From Notolepis coatsorum (Eukaryota > Chordata > Actinopteri > Aulopiformes > Paralepididae), in contig OZ020592.1 of assembly GCA_963971535.1 (NCBI GenBank), forward strand, positions 121,415,145 through 121,479,144: a stretch of 64,000 nucleotides of DNA, read 5' to 3'. The translations under genes were made by a program, and so were the position numbers. Shown here in pieces: positions 41,592 through 51,937 of the stretch; positions within the stretch are counted from its first letter, which is position 1; each line of letters starts with the position of its first letter. The notes under the pieces are model-generated. The model was not told the DNA's origin, searched no databases, and worked only from the letters and a program-made list of their open reading frames with translations.

Positions 41592-42841
41592 ATTGATTGA
41601 TTGATTGAAAAAAATTAACAGATTGCAGAATGGGTACAATACAGTACAGCTCAATAAACACAATTGTTAAAGGGATGCAGACCAGAGAAAGACTTTCGTC
41701 TTGTTTACATCAGGGTCCCCCATTTTCAATTCATCATAACATGACATACAGATACAGTACTGCTACATCTATACATTTATGACATACCAGATTTACAAAT
41801 ACAGTACTGTTTGTGATACAAAAAGAGTCTAAAAAAGAGAGTATATGATAACGTTAGCACACTGTCGATGGCTCATTGATTTAACTGTAGCTACTGTACA
41901 GTAGCAAGCCAAGTTACTATGGGGGACCCTGATGTAAACAAGACGAAAGTCTTTCTCTGGTCTGCATCCCCTTAACAATTGTGTATATTGAGCTGTACTG
42001 TATTGTACCCATTCTGCAATCTGTTAAATAAAGTTTTCATTCATTCGTTCATTCACTTACCGATCTTTGTGCACCTTCTTAGTTCAAGTGTCGAACGAAG
42101 TTGGACGTTGCATGATTGCATCTCCAACTGTGATCCTCGAACCGCACGTTTTGCATACTGCGATTCGTTTTGTTTATCACCGCATAGTTTTTATAACGAA
42201 ACGCAACAATCTTGGGTAGCATTTTACATTTCGCCGTTCGGAATGAGTGAACTCAGCTCTAACATTACTTCCTGACTATGCATCGCTCGTGCTATCGCGC
42301 AACGTGATTGGTTGTTTCAAAGTGCCCTACTGTAAAATATGCCATACTTTGTTTACTTGTTTATTGCACAATGTCGCTCTATTGGTTGGATTCTTATTAT
42401 ATATTATTACTATTGTATTATGCACATCGTTGCGGGCAATTTCATTTTATAAATAAAAAAATACCCGCTGGGATCCAAACCCCGGGCGTCGGCTTGAAAG
42501 GAATGGGCATTAAGCACTAGACCACGGTACTAGACAGAAAATATCCATTATATATCCCTTATATGAACCTCCACTAGCAATCGACAGGTTTTAACTGGTT
42601 AAAACAAAGTGGGTCTGGGAAATGAAGTGTGGATTCGCGCAAAATGAATTAATATATATACATTTACATACAGATCGTTATACAGTATACTGTGTAGGAC
42701 GTTGTAGCGTCCGTCTAATGACTTTGCGCCTCCTGGCGGCATAAAATAGAACAGCAGCCTGGGTTCCTAATTCATTTCCGACGTGATATAACCGTGCTCA
42801 CGTCGCGGCAAAGCGCCCAGGAAAACTAAACGCTTCATCTG
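41592..42841 (-). repeat. Right inverted arm of the composite insertion
   Basis: Reverse-complement partner of 27071-27846 plus 34519-34972. It begins with a (TTGA)n tail and cagattgcagaatgggtac, then carries the uninterrupted LTR-target sequence (gagtatatgataacg, about 41849-41863), the AT-rich block and the tRNA-like block (42463-42531), and ends catctg before TA at 42842. It has an extra plus-strand copy of the family repeat (about 41920-42055) that the left arm lacks. Confidence 0.7.
42463..42531 (-). repeat. tRNA-like block, right copy
   Basis: On the minus strand this reads gtaccgtggtctagtgc ... cgcccggggtttggatccc, a diverged version of 27620-27687 in the opposite orientation. The B box has a base change (ggtttggatcc), so it is not a functional tRNA gene. 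Confidence 0.6.
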
Positions 42842-42843
42842 TA

Positions 42844-43060
42844 TGTCCTTAAGACCTCCAAGATGGTGAAAGGGTAAAAGGAGTTTTCTACGAAATGGAG
42901 CTGCAAAAGATTGTGGAAGGGGCTAATAAAACATACAAGATAGAAAAATGTATTGAGAATAAAAGGATAAAAGGCAAGATGTATACGCTGGTAAAATGGA
43001 TAGGATGGCCTGCGAAATTGTATTCTTACATCTTAAAGAGTACTCTCAGAGCTGTATGAA
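42844..43060 (+). pseudogene. Maverick integrase C-terminal part with chromodomain
   Basis: Provirus sequence resumes right after the TA. In the frame of the ATG at 42895 the peptide contains YKIEKCIENKR, KGKMYTLVKWIGWP and further chromodomain residues with the conserved Tyr and Trp positions. Chromodomains at integrase C-termini direct insertion toward particular chromatin. There is at least one frame change between 42844 and 42895 and another after 43015, so even without the 15.8-kb insertion the gene is damaged. Confidence 0.75.
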
Positions 43061-43124
43061 TAAGGTTCTTATATAATCCTATACTTTTTTAAGGACGGTA
43101 ATCATAATTCCGTATATTAACACG

Positions 43125-43853
43125 ATGGAGGGGTTCTACATTACGCTCCCTTCCAACGCTTGTATGTCAGTGTTCCCTAATAATAAGGCTTCTAGTTTCA
43201 ATATTAATCTGGCTAAGCCCCTCCAATTAAAAGGTGCTTGGTTAGTGGGTCTGGCAGAAATAACATACCCTCATACATGGTATAATTTGCCCCCCGAGTC
43301 AGCATATTATGAATGCAGACATCTAAAACATCATCCCGACATGTTGGTTGAAACAATCAGGATAGGCTCAGGGGGTTACTATAAAAATACTAAACAATTA
43401 ATAAAACTAATCACAGATAGTTTACGCACGACAGGTGATATAAAGGCGGGGCTCCTTTATAACGAGATCACTAATAGATGTGTGTTTACGGGGAGTGGTG
43501 TGTACGAGGTGAGATTCTCTCCAAGGCTATCATATGTTATAGGATTGAAATCCAATAAATGGTATGATCTAGCTAATATAGAGGCCCCATATCCTGCAGA
43601 TCTAGGTTCTGGTGTATATAATCTATTCATATATTCTAATCTGTCAGACCACCAGTTCGTAGGGGGTTCATACGTTCCTCTATTATCTACGGTACAAATC
43701 AAGGGTACATATGGTGATTTGATAAACATACGTTATGATCGCATGCATTATTCTAGGGTATCAAAAACCGATATAAATACTATTCAAATAGAAATCAAGA
43801 CAGACACGGATCAGTTAGTTGATTATACGTACGGGAAAGTGATAGTAAAATAA
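43125..43853 (+). CDS. Penton-like minor capsid protein
   Basis: A 242-residue intact ORF. The N-terminus (MEGFYITLPSNACMS, then FPNNKASSFNINLAKPLQL and LVGLAEITYPHTWYN) matches the conserved opening of Polinton/adintovirus minor capsid (penton, single jelly-roll) proteins, which form the capsid vertices. The rest is beta-rich, as expected. It is 70 bp downstream of the integrase remnant and 45 bp upstream of the basic core-like protein, same strand. There are no frame breaks, unlike the major capsid gene. Confidence 0.85.
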   Translation: MEGFYITLPSNACMSVFPNNKASSFNINLAKPLQLKGAWLVGLAEITYPHTWYNLPPESAYYECRHLKHHPDMLVETIRIGSGGYYKNTKQLIKLITDSLRTTGDIKAGLLYNEITNRCVFTGSGVYEVRFSPRLSYVIGLKSNKWYDLANIEAPYPADLGSGVYNLFIYSNLSDHQFVGGSYVPLLSTVQIKGTYGDLINIRYDRMHYSRVSKTDINTIQIEIKTDTDQLVDYTYGKVIVK

Positions 43854-43898
43854 AATGTTAAGCCCTTGGACATAAGCGTGTAATAAAAAAAAGATATT

Positions 43899-44345
43899 AT
43901 GGACCCACACATCCATCCTAACCGGTTCGTTAATTATTATGTAAATCAGGTGGGACACGGCTTAGCTGGATTTGCAGGGGCCCCTGTGCAATACGGTCGT
44001 GGGATAGGTTCTATCTTCTCCAGATTATTCAAATTTATTATGCCTTTTCTTAAAACAGGTATTAGCATAGCTAAACCACACATCAAAACAGCTGCTAAAA
44101 ATATAGGCAAAGAGGTTTTAGACGACGTCATCCAGAAGGTCACCACTAGGATGGGTGAGCAGAGCGGTTCCGGTTTCGGCATGAGGCCTTTGAGAGGCAT
44201 GAGGTCATCGAAAAGAAGGATACCTCCTGGTTGTAGATTGACAGCTATAAAGAATAAGAGATCTTATAAGAAGAGGCCGGTTAAAAGAAGAGGTCTTAGT
44301 CAGAGAAGACGACCGACGAAGAAACGTGTAAAGGTTATATTCTAA
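43899..44345 (+). CDS. Basic core/membrane-active protein (pVI/pX-like)
   Basis: A 148-residue ORF between the two capsid genes. The N-terminal half is Gly-rich with YGRGIGSIFSRLFKFIMPFL, an amphipathic helix. The C-terminal half is strongly basic (KRSYKKRPVKRR, RRRPTKKRVKV). Maverick and adintovirus genomes usually encode such a small protein here, compared with adenovirus core or membrane-lytic proteins. Function is inferred from position and composition only. The ORF is intact. Confidence 0.65.
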   Translation: MDPHIHPNRFVNYYVNQVGHGLAGFAGAPVQYGRGIGSIFSRLFKFIMPFLKTGISIAKPHIKTAAKNIGKEVLDDVIQKVTTRMGEQSGSGFGMRPLRGMRSSKRRIPPGCRLTAIKNKRSYKKRPVKRRGLSQRRRPTKKRVKVIF

Positions 44346-44352
44346 GTGAAAC

Positions 44353-45652
44353 ATGATCCATCAATGCTCCCAAGAGTGCTCTAGATCGGAGTTGGATATT
44401 TTTACAGCCCCTTATACACAGCTATCGATCGAGCGAAGTGATTATATTGAAATATCCCCCATAACAGCTCTAACTAGAGATTCCCCTATAGAATTTAATA
44501 TACCAGGTGAAGGTGAGCGGTACTTGGATCTCAATAATACGTTACTATATTTAAAGGTGAAGATCAACAATGGCGATGGTACTGATCTGGCAGCCAATGC
44601 GGATGTCTCTATAATTAATTATCCGTTAAACACCCTTTTTAGCCAAGTAGATGTAACTGTCCAGGATCGTTTAATCAGTCAATCTAGTTCTACGCATCCT
44701 TATAGAGCTATGATTGAAACATTACTGAATTATTCTCCCGATAGTTTGAATAGTCAATTTACCGCTGGTTTATTTGCTAAAGATACAGGCGGCGCCATGG
44801 AAGATGTCCGTCTAGGAGTCGACGGGAGAAATAAAGGCTTAAAAACCAGGGGGCAGGAATCGCGAGAGTTTCATCTACTGGGAGGAATCCATTCAGATAT
44901 ATTTTCTAGCGATCGTCTATTATTAAATAAAGTTGATTTAAAAATAAAACTAACTAGAGCTGAAGACGATTTCTGTATAATGTCTGCGGTCAATGGCGGG
45001 TTCAGACTACATATTATTAATGCGACCTTATTTGTAAAAAAAGGTCATCGTATCCCCTGCTGTACAGTTAGGCCACGCAACTGCTTTACAAAGGGGAAAT
45101 GCACTATATCCATTAGCACGTATTAATGTAAAAACATTCTCTATCCCTATTAACTCGAGGGTTTCAACCCACGAAAACATCTTTCTGGGTTTGCTACCGA
45201 AATACGTTATACTCGGTTTAGTTGAACACAAGGCTTATAATGGTACCCCTATTAGAAATCCATTTAATTTCCAACATTTTAATTTAGAGTATGCAACCTT
45301 AAGTCAGGACGGTCGTCAGATCCCATCAAAAGCTTATCAGCCACAGTTTGCACAAGGAAACGCGGTGCGGGAATACTATAGTTTATTTTCAGCCACAGGC
45401 TGAAATCATCTGAAGGATTCTGCTCTGATTTTTAATCGAAAGGATTTTCTTGAAGGATATGGCTTATATTATTTTAATCTAGACCCTGATGAGGACGGGT
45501 TGGCCTCATCCCCCGCTGCTACAGGGAATCTACGTCTGGAGATGAGATTTCAAGAGCCTCTACACACCACTGCGACTCTGATCGTATATGCTTGTTTTGA
45601 CTCAATTCTCGAAATCAATGACCGACGACAAGTGTTGGTAGACTATTATTAG
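44353..45652 (+). pseudogene. Major capsid protein (double jelly-roll/hexon-like), broken
   Basis: The main virion shell protein. The first frame (44353-45126) has the typical N-terminus (IEISPITALTRDSPIEF, YLDLNNTLLYLKVKI, YPLNTLFSQVDV, HPYRAMIETLL). A shift in an A-run near 45036-45042 moves the homologous frame; it continues with LPKYVILGLVEHKAYNG, NPFNFQHFNLEY and REYYSLF. A stop follows at 45401-45403, after which recognisable sequence goes on (FLEGYGLYYFNLDPDEDG) to 45652. At least one frameshift and one stop therefore inactivate it. The combined span of about 430 codons is close to a full-length Maverick capsid protein. Confidence 0.85.
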
Positions 45653-46110
45653 AAAATTAATAATATAGAATTACAAACGTTATGTTCATCCTTGTTGGGG
45701 TCTCGTTTTCAGGGTGTATGGGCTTGTAATGAACTAAAAAGCAATTTACAGAATACCCGGACTAGACCTTTTTATTTTATAGTTAATACAGATCCTAGCA
45801 ATAAGCCAGGTGTGCATTGGCTCGCTGTGAGTCTTGATAACGAACGAGAGGGTGTCTTTTTTTATTCCTTCGGGCTCAGCCCTAACTCTAAAGCATATCC
45901 GTCAGACATTAGTGAATTTCTAGAACGAAATGTTACAGAATCCTATTATTATTCAACTCGAGTGTAGAGTGCAGAATGAACTCTCAGCCTATTGTGGACA
46001 TCATTGTGTATATTTTCTATGTCAAAGAGCAAGAGGATACAGTCTGAACGATATCATATTTAAGTATTATACAGGAGATACTTTGAGAAACGACCTCCTA
46101 GTTAGTAGAT
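45653..46110 (+). pseudogene. Adenain-like cysteine protease, frameshifted
   Basis: This protease would mature the capsid proteins. The first frame (about 45660-45967) contains LLGSRFQGVWACNEL and the His-bearing motif GVHWLAVSLDN. The second frame (from about 45955) has YCGHHCVYFLCQRARGYS with the catalytic Cys. A frameshift at about 45955-45970 separates the two halves, so the His and Cys are not in one product. The C-terminus fades at about 46110-46140, just before a SINE-like insertion. Confidence 0.8.
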
Positions 46111-46154
46111 TTGTCTTAAAATATAAGAAATGTATATTAAAATGCAGAGCTATC

Positions 46155-46490
46155 CATAGACAAATCAAATCAAATCAAATCAAATTTATTTATAGGGCCC
46201 GACAACACACGTTAATGTCCCCATGGGCCGTACAGGTCTTCTTTAAACAGGTCAAGAAGACAACATAACAATAAGTCAAGAACAGAACAAGAACACCATA
46301 GGGTCCAAACATTTTTTAGATGAATGCAAATAAATGAAAGAATGCAAGCACTCCCAGACATACCCCACGCGAAGGTAAGGAAAAACTCACTAAAACCTAA
46401 CAATAGGGAAAAAAGCTCCACAGGCAGTGTGGAGGAGAGAAACCTTAGAAGGGCCGTTCAAGGGGGGATCTCCCTTCTTAGATGTTGGTG
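46155..46490 (-). repeat. RTE/SINE-like interspersed repeat in the convergent region
   Basis: An uninterrupted copy, in minus orientation, of the repeat found in two halves at 13222-13330 and 16797-17011. It ends (on the plus strand at its left) in a (caaat)n tail. It sits between the converging gene sets of the provirus, a tolerated site. Confidence 0.8.
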
Positions 46491-46648
46491 ATAGTAGTGT
46501 TGCAGACGGACAGTTGGTAAGCATGCACTCATGTGTGTGGTGAAACACAGATGAGTGCATGCAATAGCAACTGTACATTTTGAAAAATTAAAGATAGAGC
46601 TAATAGCGATAGCAACTGAACATTTTGAAAAAAAAAAGACAAGCATGC

Positions 46649-46793
46649 TGTAGTTTAAGAATGTTAAATGAACGTATGTAACAAATATAATAAAACACAC
46701 ATGTTGAAAGTATTTCATTATTGTTGTAGTTTAAGAATGTTAAATGAATGTATGTAACAAATATAATAAAACACACATGTTGAAAGTATTTCT
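46649..46793. repeat. 76-bp tandem duplication with poly(A) signals
   Basis: Two copies of a segment starting tgtagtttaagaatgttaaa and ending ttgaaagtatttc (46649-46724 and 46725-46793), each with aataaaac. It lies between the 3' ends of the two converging proviral gene sets and would serve polyadenylation of the rightward transcripts. Confidence 0.75.
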
Positions 46794-46894
46794 TTTTTGT
46801 TGTTGTTTTTTATTTAAAAAAAAAAATACAAAACATTAATGCATTTCACAAACAGAGCCATTCTGTATCCGGTTCATTATTTTGTCTCCTTTTT

Positions 46895-47299
46895 CTACCG
46901 GGTGGAATGATTTTCAGAGGGCGAATTCATGTCTCCTTCTGAAAACCCTGTGCGGGTCTTTAGAGCATTCAAAGAGGAACGTGCATCTTTATTTGCAATA
47001 TATAATAGAGGTACATTAACCTCAGATAAGGTTTGTAGAAAAACATCATAATCAGGACCTGGTGCAGAATGCTTAGAGGTAGTAGTTAACGCTTTTAAGT
47101 AATCAAGCATATGCAACCCTTTTATGGGGATACCGTCGCGAATAAACTCACCTTTAAGATTCCATGATTCCGTTGGTATAATTTTTAATTGTTGCATAAT
47201 CATGCATGCTTTTATTTGACTTCTAACGGGTAGTGCAGAGACTAATTGGTCTATATCTTGTAGGGTTCTGACCTCTGCCGCTTCTATCAGTACTGCCAT
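46895..47299 (-). CDS. Maverick accessory protein, unknown function
   Basis: A 134-residue minus-strand ORF. The N-terminal part (DIDQLVSALPVRSQIKA, then WNLKGEFIRDGIPIKGLHM) has the pattern of a small protein conserved in fish Mavericks: a LP..... helix, then a W...GE segment, then an I.GS/GL.. helix. No function is known to me. The ORF directly upstream (47605-47324) may be its N-terminal half: together they would fit the longer form of this protein, but they are separate frames here. Confidence 0.55.
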   Translation of the reverse strand: MAVLIEAAEVRTLQDIDQLVSALPVRSQIKACMIMQQLKIIPTESWNLKGEFIRDGIPIKGLHMLDYLKALTTTSKHSAPGPDYDVFLQTLSEVNVPLLYIANKDARSSLNALKTRTGFSEGDMNSPSENHSTR

Positions 47300-47323
47300 A
47301 GGTAAAACTTTGGGGGTAACATG

Positions 47324-47605
47324 TTATTTTTGTCTGAGTAAACCTAGATAACGATGTAGAAGAATATTCATTTTCTTAGCCTTATCCGAATCCGATGCAT
47401 AGACAGCTGGATTATGTAATCGTGATGCATTGGTGTCAATTGGAGGCAACACCTGTTCCTCTTTATCTGTAATATCGTTCAGAATATTATACATTCCTGT
47501 ATGTAATTTATCAGACGCTTTCTCTGTGATATTAATAGGAGTTGTCATCCTGTTTGTGGAGACAGGGTTCCATTGACTCTTAGGAATTAGGAAAAAATTT
47601 TGCAT
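47324..47605 (-). CDS. Short provirus ORF, possibly 5' part of the next gene
   Basis: A 93-residue ORF containing YNILNDITDKEEQVLPPID and KKMNILLHRYLGLLRQ. It has a low-complexity polar middle. The spacing to the following ORF (24 bp) and shared strand suggest either a separate small gene or a gene split by frameshift. No domain was recognised. Confidence 0.45.
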   Translation of the reverse strand: MQNFFLIPKSQWNPVSTNRMTTPINITEKASDKLHTGMYNILNDITDKEEQVLPPIDTNASRLHNPAVYASDSDKAKKMNILLHRYLGLLRQK

Positions 47606-47616
47606 GCTGGTCCTTA

Positions 47617-47952
47617 TTAGTTTTTTTTTGTGAATAGAGACGTTAAAAATGGAATGGCTACGCTGAGTAACGGTAGAAAAAAAACGTCCCCAGTCTGCAT
47701 AAGCTTTTTTCTCTTCTTTGACAGATTAACTTTGTTATCAGCCAAGAGCTTTAGGATCTTCTTTTTTCTTCTCAGTTTATGTATGTGGACGTTTTTAAGA
47801 GGAATAACACCTTTCAAGACATTTAATGCTATCTCACACACACATCTCAACAGATCTGGTGAAGCCCTAGTTAACATCTGCTTTCGAATGATGGGAGGAC
47901 TGCTATATAAAGCCTTCAATACATCCATATGACCCCGTATACGACAAGACAT
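47617..47952 (-). CDS. Small conserved Maverick protein with hydrophobic C-terminus
   Basis: A 111-residue ORF. The N-terminal helical region (RGHMDVLKALYSS, then RCVCEIALNVLKG) precedes a Lys-rich stretch (KLRRKKKILKLLADNKVNLS) and a hydrophobic tail (FFLPLLSVAIPFLTSLF). I recognise the 'helix, KLRRxKxxLxxLADKxVxLxxKK, hydrophobic end' layout from small fish Maverick proteins. It may be membrane-associated. It ends 5 bp before the ATPase C-terminal fragment and is in the same operon-like cluster. Confidence 0.6.
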   Translation of the reverse strand: MSCRIRGHMDVLKALYSSPPIIRKQMLTRASPDLLRCVCEIALNVLKGVIPLKNVHIHKLRRKKKILKLLADNKVNLSKKRKKLMQTGDVFFLPLLSVAIPFLTSLFTKKN

Positions 47953-47957
47953 GATCC

Positions 47958-48625
47958 TTATTTTCTAATGTAGACGACAGGGGGTCCTTCCTGAGGTAGT
48001 AAGCCGGTTCTAAGTCGCAACTGATCAGGGCAATGTGGATGTAGATCTATTAATAGGTAGGAATAGGGCTGGATAGTAGCCTCTTTGAAACTATCCAATA
48101 GGAAGGATCTCTCGCCCGGATACATTTGGCCCGCTAATACTGAAAGTTGTAACCTATCTCTGGGGTTTTTAAATAAAATCAAGTAGCTTGCGTTAAGTCT
48201 AATTGTACGGTTATGTTTACCCTGTGAAATAGATTTTGTGTAAGCATTATCACACTCATCTTACGGTGGTGTCTGTACTGGGTAAAAATGTTGGCCACTT
48301 CAAGATGTTCACCCGCTGAAAAAACCATATCATCGAGAATAATTAAGTGATTCATACTCCTAGGGAATAGTGTCTCGTTGTTAAATGATTCTGGCAACCC
48401 TTTGACAAAAGTGATTTTTATTGTCTTCAACAGTTCATCATACATTGTTTGATAGCAATCATAAATCCATACAATATTATCTGGTACATTTGACAAAGAT
48501 TCATTACAATTTTCTAATATTTTCTGTACAAGATAGGTCTTCCCACAGCCACTAGGACCAGCTATAATTGTGGACATTGGGAGCTCTAAATGAGGATCAA
48601 AATCATATTCTGCTGTAAACTCCAT
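47958..48625 (-). pseudogene. A32/HerA-type genome packaging ATPase, frameshifted
   Basis: This ATPase pumps DNA into capsids. The first frame (48625-48179) has Walker A in IIAGPSGCGKTYLVQKI and Walker B in NHLIILDDMVF, followed by YRHHRKMSVIMLTQNLFH, a sensor-like segment. Just after that the frame shifts (about 48200-48225). The C-terminal part is in another frame (48182-47958: FKNPRDRLQLSVLAGQMYP, then YLLIDLHPHCPDQLRLRT). Both catalytic motifs lie in the first product, but the expected C-terminal part is detached. Confidence 0.85.
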
Positions 48626-48649
48626 TTTTTATTTTCACTCAATACCCAA

Positions 48650-51400
48650 AAGGTTTCGTCGTACCGTCAGAGTATCATCGTCTTTTATCGTAAACCACTC
48701 TGACCTTCTTCAAGACGTAGGCGTTAGAAAGAGATAAATCTTTTTTACATCTGTTTATATTGAACTGGGGAGCATAAAGGATCTGGTCGGGGGCTGAAGG
48801 GTCACGTTTTAGATAATGTTCAACTAAATTACACATAGGCCCAAATGAAACCGTTCTGCAGCTATCATAAGTCTGGATAAGTCCCCTTAGCTTTCAAGAC
48901 AACATTATCATGGTTTGTACGATAGGCGTATGATTTGGGTCCACAAGTTACCCAATCGATGATAGATTCGCCCGGTCGTAGCTCGCTAGTCAGCTCGCCT
49001 AGATAGGATCCTAAAGGCAAACTCTCACCATCCTTATCTGTCTTATAAATCACACTATCAGTGTCATGATATAAAACATTTTCACCAAGTTTATGCAGAT
49101 AGCTATACAGATGCATACGACCGTAGCCTGTCACAAAGGATGCTATGAAAATATTGGTATTTCTTTGACTGAGAAGATGACGCTCTGTATAACACCACTG
49201 TACTAATGCTACGTCATCATTAAGGAATGAAAAGTACTTGACATCATATTCTTCGGAGAATAAAAGTTTGAAGAACTCTGCAGGGTCTCTTAACAACACA
49301 GTGTTTGGTAAATTAGAGCGTTGAGCAAATTTACCCCAAAAAGAATTCAACATCAATTTGAACAGACACCTTTTTGCGGGGTCGATATGATTGAGGCCTT
49401 ATCTAACAGTACCCCTTCGCGGCTATGGTATTCGGCTATGTATCGTTCTTTATCGGCCTCTGTGACCACGTCAGAGGGGTAACCGCTCGCTTCGGTCTTG
49501 CCCTTCAAGAAAGCTTTAACGTACGAGCCAAAGATATCGTTACTACGTTCAGGGAAATCCCATATTTGGTGGATTTCTGCTACACGATAGCCTTAGCTAC
49601 GTCTGGTTTTAGATATTTTGTTTTGAAAACTCGTAAGCATGCCGCTGCTATGGTGATAGACTGAAAGGGGTCGACCGATGTTTCTTTAATGAAATCCTCC
49701 CGAAATTTCAGACATCCTCGGCTGAGTATATCCACATCGTTGGTACAGTAACGTAGCGCCTCTGATGCAAAATTAAAAACACCTGTCTTAACGCTGTCGT
49801 ACCAAAGAAAAAATTTCGCTCTTTCTGACGTGGACATTCCATCAGGGTTATAGCACTCTGGTGCAGGATAAGGACCTATGTAGTTAAGGTTCTCTAGAGA
49901 GCTGAATGAATGGGGAAAATAGGCTTTCATTTGATCAGTGTATCCCATCGCGGAGGGCAATTGACTTAATTTCATTGGTAAAAAGGAAACGGAGTCGATA
50001 TAGCGTTGTTGAAATGTTTTATCGTTTAAACATAGGATTTTACTACCTTGTGTGATTAGATCGGGGGTTAATCCATATTTAACCATCGGATTTAAGACTA
50101 GATAGCTATCGAAACCGCGACTATTATGGGCAATGAAGGTGTGACGTGCATAGCAGCGTTTTCGAAAATCTTTACGAAACTGCTTAACGCAATCAGGCCC
50201 TTTCCACGAGTCCTTACGATTATTAATTTGACTGCAAATGAGATACGGCACATGTCTATTATTGCAGTCCACAAAAGATTCAATATCGTAAAACACTATG
50301 TTGGGTTTGGGTTTCGTCTCGACGGGTAATGTTTTGAAATAACATTTATGATCACGTTTGGCTGTCTCGTTAGGTAAAGGGTCCTTACATGTGTAACAGG
50401 TAGCCGTCCTGCACACGTGTTCTTTTGGTTTCGTGGCCGTGATGTAGAAGACACTACCACATTTTTCACATTTTTTATTGGCCTCGCAAACAGATCGTTG
50501 TTTTAGCGCGGTCAAACGCCTTGCTTTATGCTGGTCATAACAGAAAGACGATTGACAAATCCTATTGCAATCTTTACATTTACGTATCGCTTTTGGCATT
50601 GTATAACAATCAGCGTGGTGACATATGGAACAGGTAGTCTTACATGTATGTCCTCCTTTACGCGTGTAACCCGCATAACACCCCGGACACACGTACTGTG
50701 TGCCTAGAAAACCCTGCAGTCTTGTTATTCCGTAGTAATGCCCGGAATGTAGGAGGAGATGGAGAGCGGGCTCCGATCCTTCAAACCCTGAATTATAATG
50801 CGAGAAACCTTTATCATCTCGAAAGAATACAACTATTGAACGATTTAAAACCCTCTCGAAGCGTTGTATATCGGTAAAACTCACACCTCCTTCAGGAAGA
50901 TCAGCAAGTGTGTGTAAATCATTACCTTTTTGGTAGGCAATATCTTGATTTATAGAAGGATCTAGGAGTAATGCTACGTTCGTCGCAAAGCATTGTTGAT
51001 CGTCTGGGTTTGTTATGATGTTTAAGAAGCGCCATTTCTTGGGGAGGACCTCGCTGTCTAGTAGACCGTACATTTTTCTTCTGTTCCCTTCCCCCGTAGG
51101 CACTTGTACGATCTAGGCCATCAGTTGTAAGGTTGTATCTGCGAGTAATGCTTGATTTGATTGCACAATCTGATCGAGTATCAAGATCAAGACTTTCACG
51201 ACCTTTAGTGAGGTTTCTATAAACCACATCTTGCACAGTGTTACCTATTAACAATACCTGTATAAAGTCTCCGTCTGTTGTCTCGCTCTCGATTCTAGTT
51301 AGAATGCGCTCCATGGTGTCCGTAATAGTATTATGGAATGCAGCGAAGTCGGGTGGACCCTTCGCGGGTTTTAAGTTAAAATGTTCTCTCAACTCATCAT
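48650..51400 (-). pseudogene. Maverick DNA polymerase B, multiply broken and lacking palm motif A
   Basis: Read right to left. An N-terminal piece at about 51400-51104 starts at REHFNLKPAKGPPDF. The 507-codon frame (51103-49580) has RWRF-type and AFATN-like lead segments, a Cys-rich zinc-binding region (CPGCYAGYTRKGGHTC ... CSICHHADC ... CKDCNRIC) and the exonuclease domain (IVFYDIESF, with HNSRGFDSYL). Near 49580 the sequence jumps to the region after the palm's first motif: the expected DxxSLYP segment and flanks are missing. Then come EIHQIWDFPE (third frame), MLNSFWGKFAQRS and motif C YHDTDSVIY (49356-48865). Further breaks occur near 48870 and 48690. The N-terminus is split off by a LINE (see 56470-57125). 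Confidence 0.85.
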
Positions 51401-51937
51401 CATCATTTTATTTATTCGTACATGGAATTACCACAGTCCAACAGTACATATTCATATAATTCACAAAAAATACCATGGCCGAAAGGAACAGCAAGAATCT
51501 TATATATACCTGCCCCTACACACGTACAACACACCGATAGACATATTGTGTAAAACCAAACAGAATATACCCATTTTGCAAAAAAATTAATAAAAATGTA
51601 ACATCAACACAACCAAATTAAATCAACATAAATAAACCCATTTTGTCTATCTATCAGTCAAACTACATATTTAGGTTAATTCATTTACACACACACACCC
51701 CCACATACACACACTTATATAATGTATTATACTTCTATATACTATCTAATTTCTATTTTATTATAATATAACTAAATCATACTATTTATTCTACACCATA
51801 TTGGTACAGTATTATACAATATTTTAATATATTATTATTCTATGTTACGCTGCTATATACTATATTACTATACTCATACTGGCCTACACTACAACTCTAT
51901 GCTACGTCATCCTGACACGCTAAACTGCAATATTATA

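Larger units (their letters stand above)
27071..42841. mobile_element. 15.8-kb composite insertion in the integrase gene
   Basis: Integrase homology stops at 27068 and resumes at about 42844. TA lies at 27069-27070 and again at 42842-42843, consistent with a TA target duplication. The two ends carry imperfect inverted arms (27071-27846 plus 34519-34972 on the left, 41592-42841 on the right) sharing a tRNA-like block, the block gctacaacgtccta and a long AT-rich block. Within lie later insertions (LTR element, hAT-type element) and relics of a transposase, Copia, a LINE, and host-like ORFs. A TA-targeting transposon such as ISL2EU is one possible origin. The outermost bases of the arms match poorly, so this is inference. 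Confidence 0.55.

Noticed and set aside
49425-49664. Plus-strand 79-codon ORF
   Set aside because: It is the antisense shadow of a polymerase segment that reads clearly on the minus strand.
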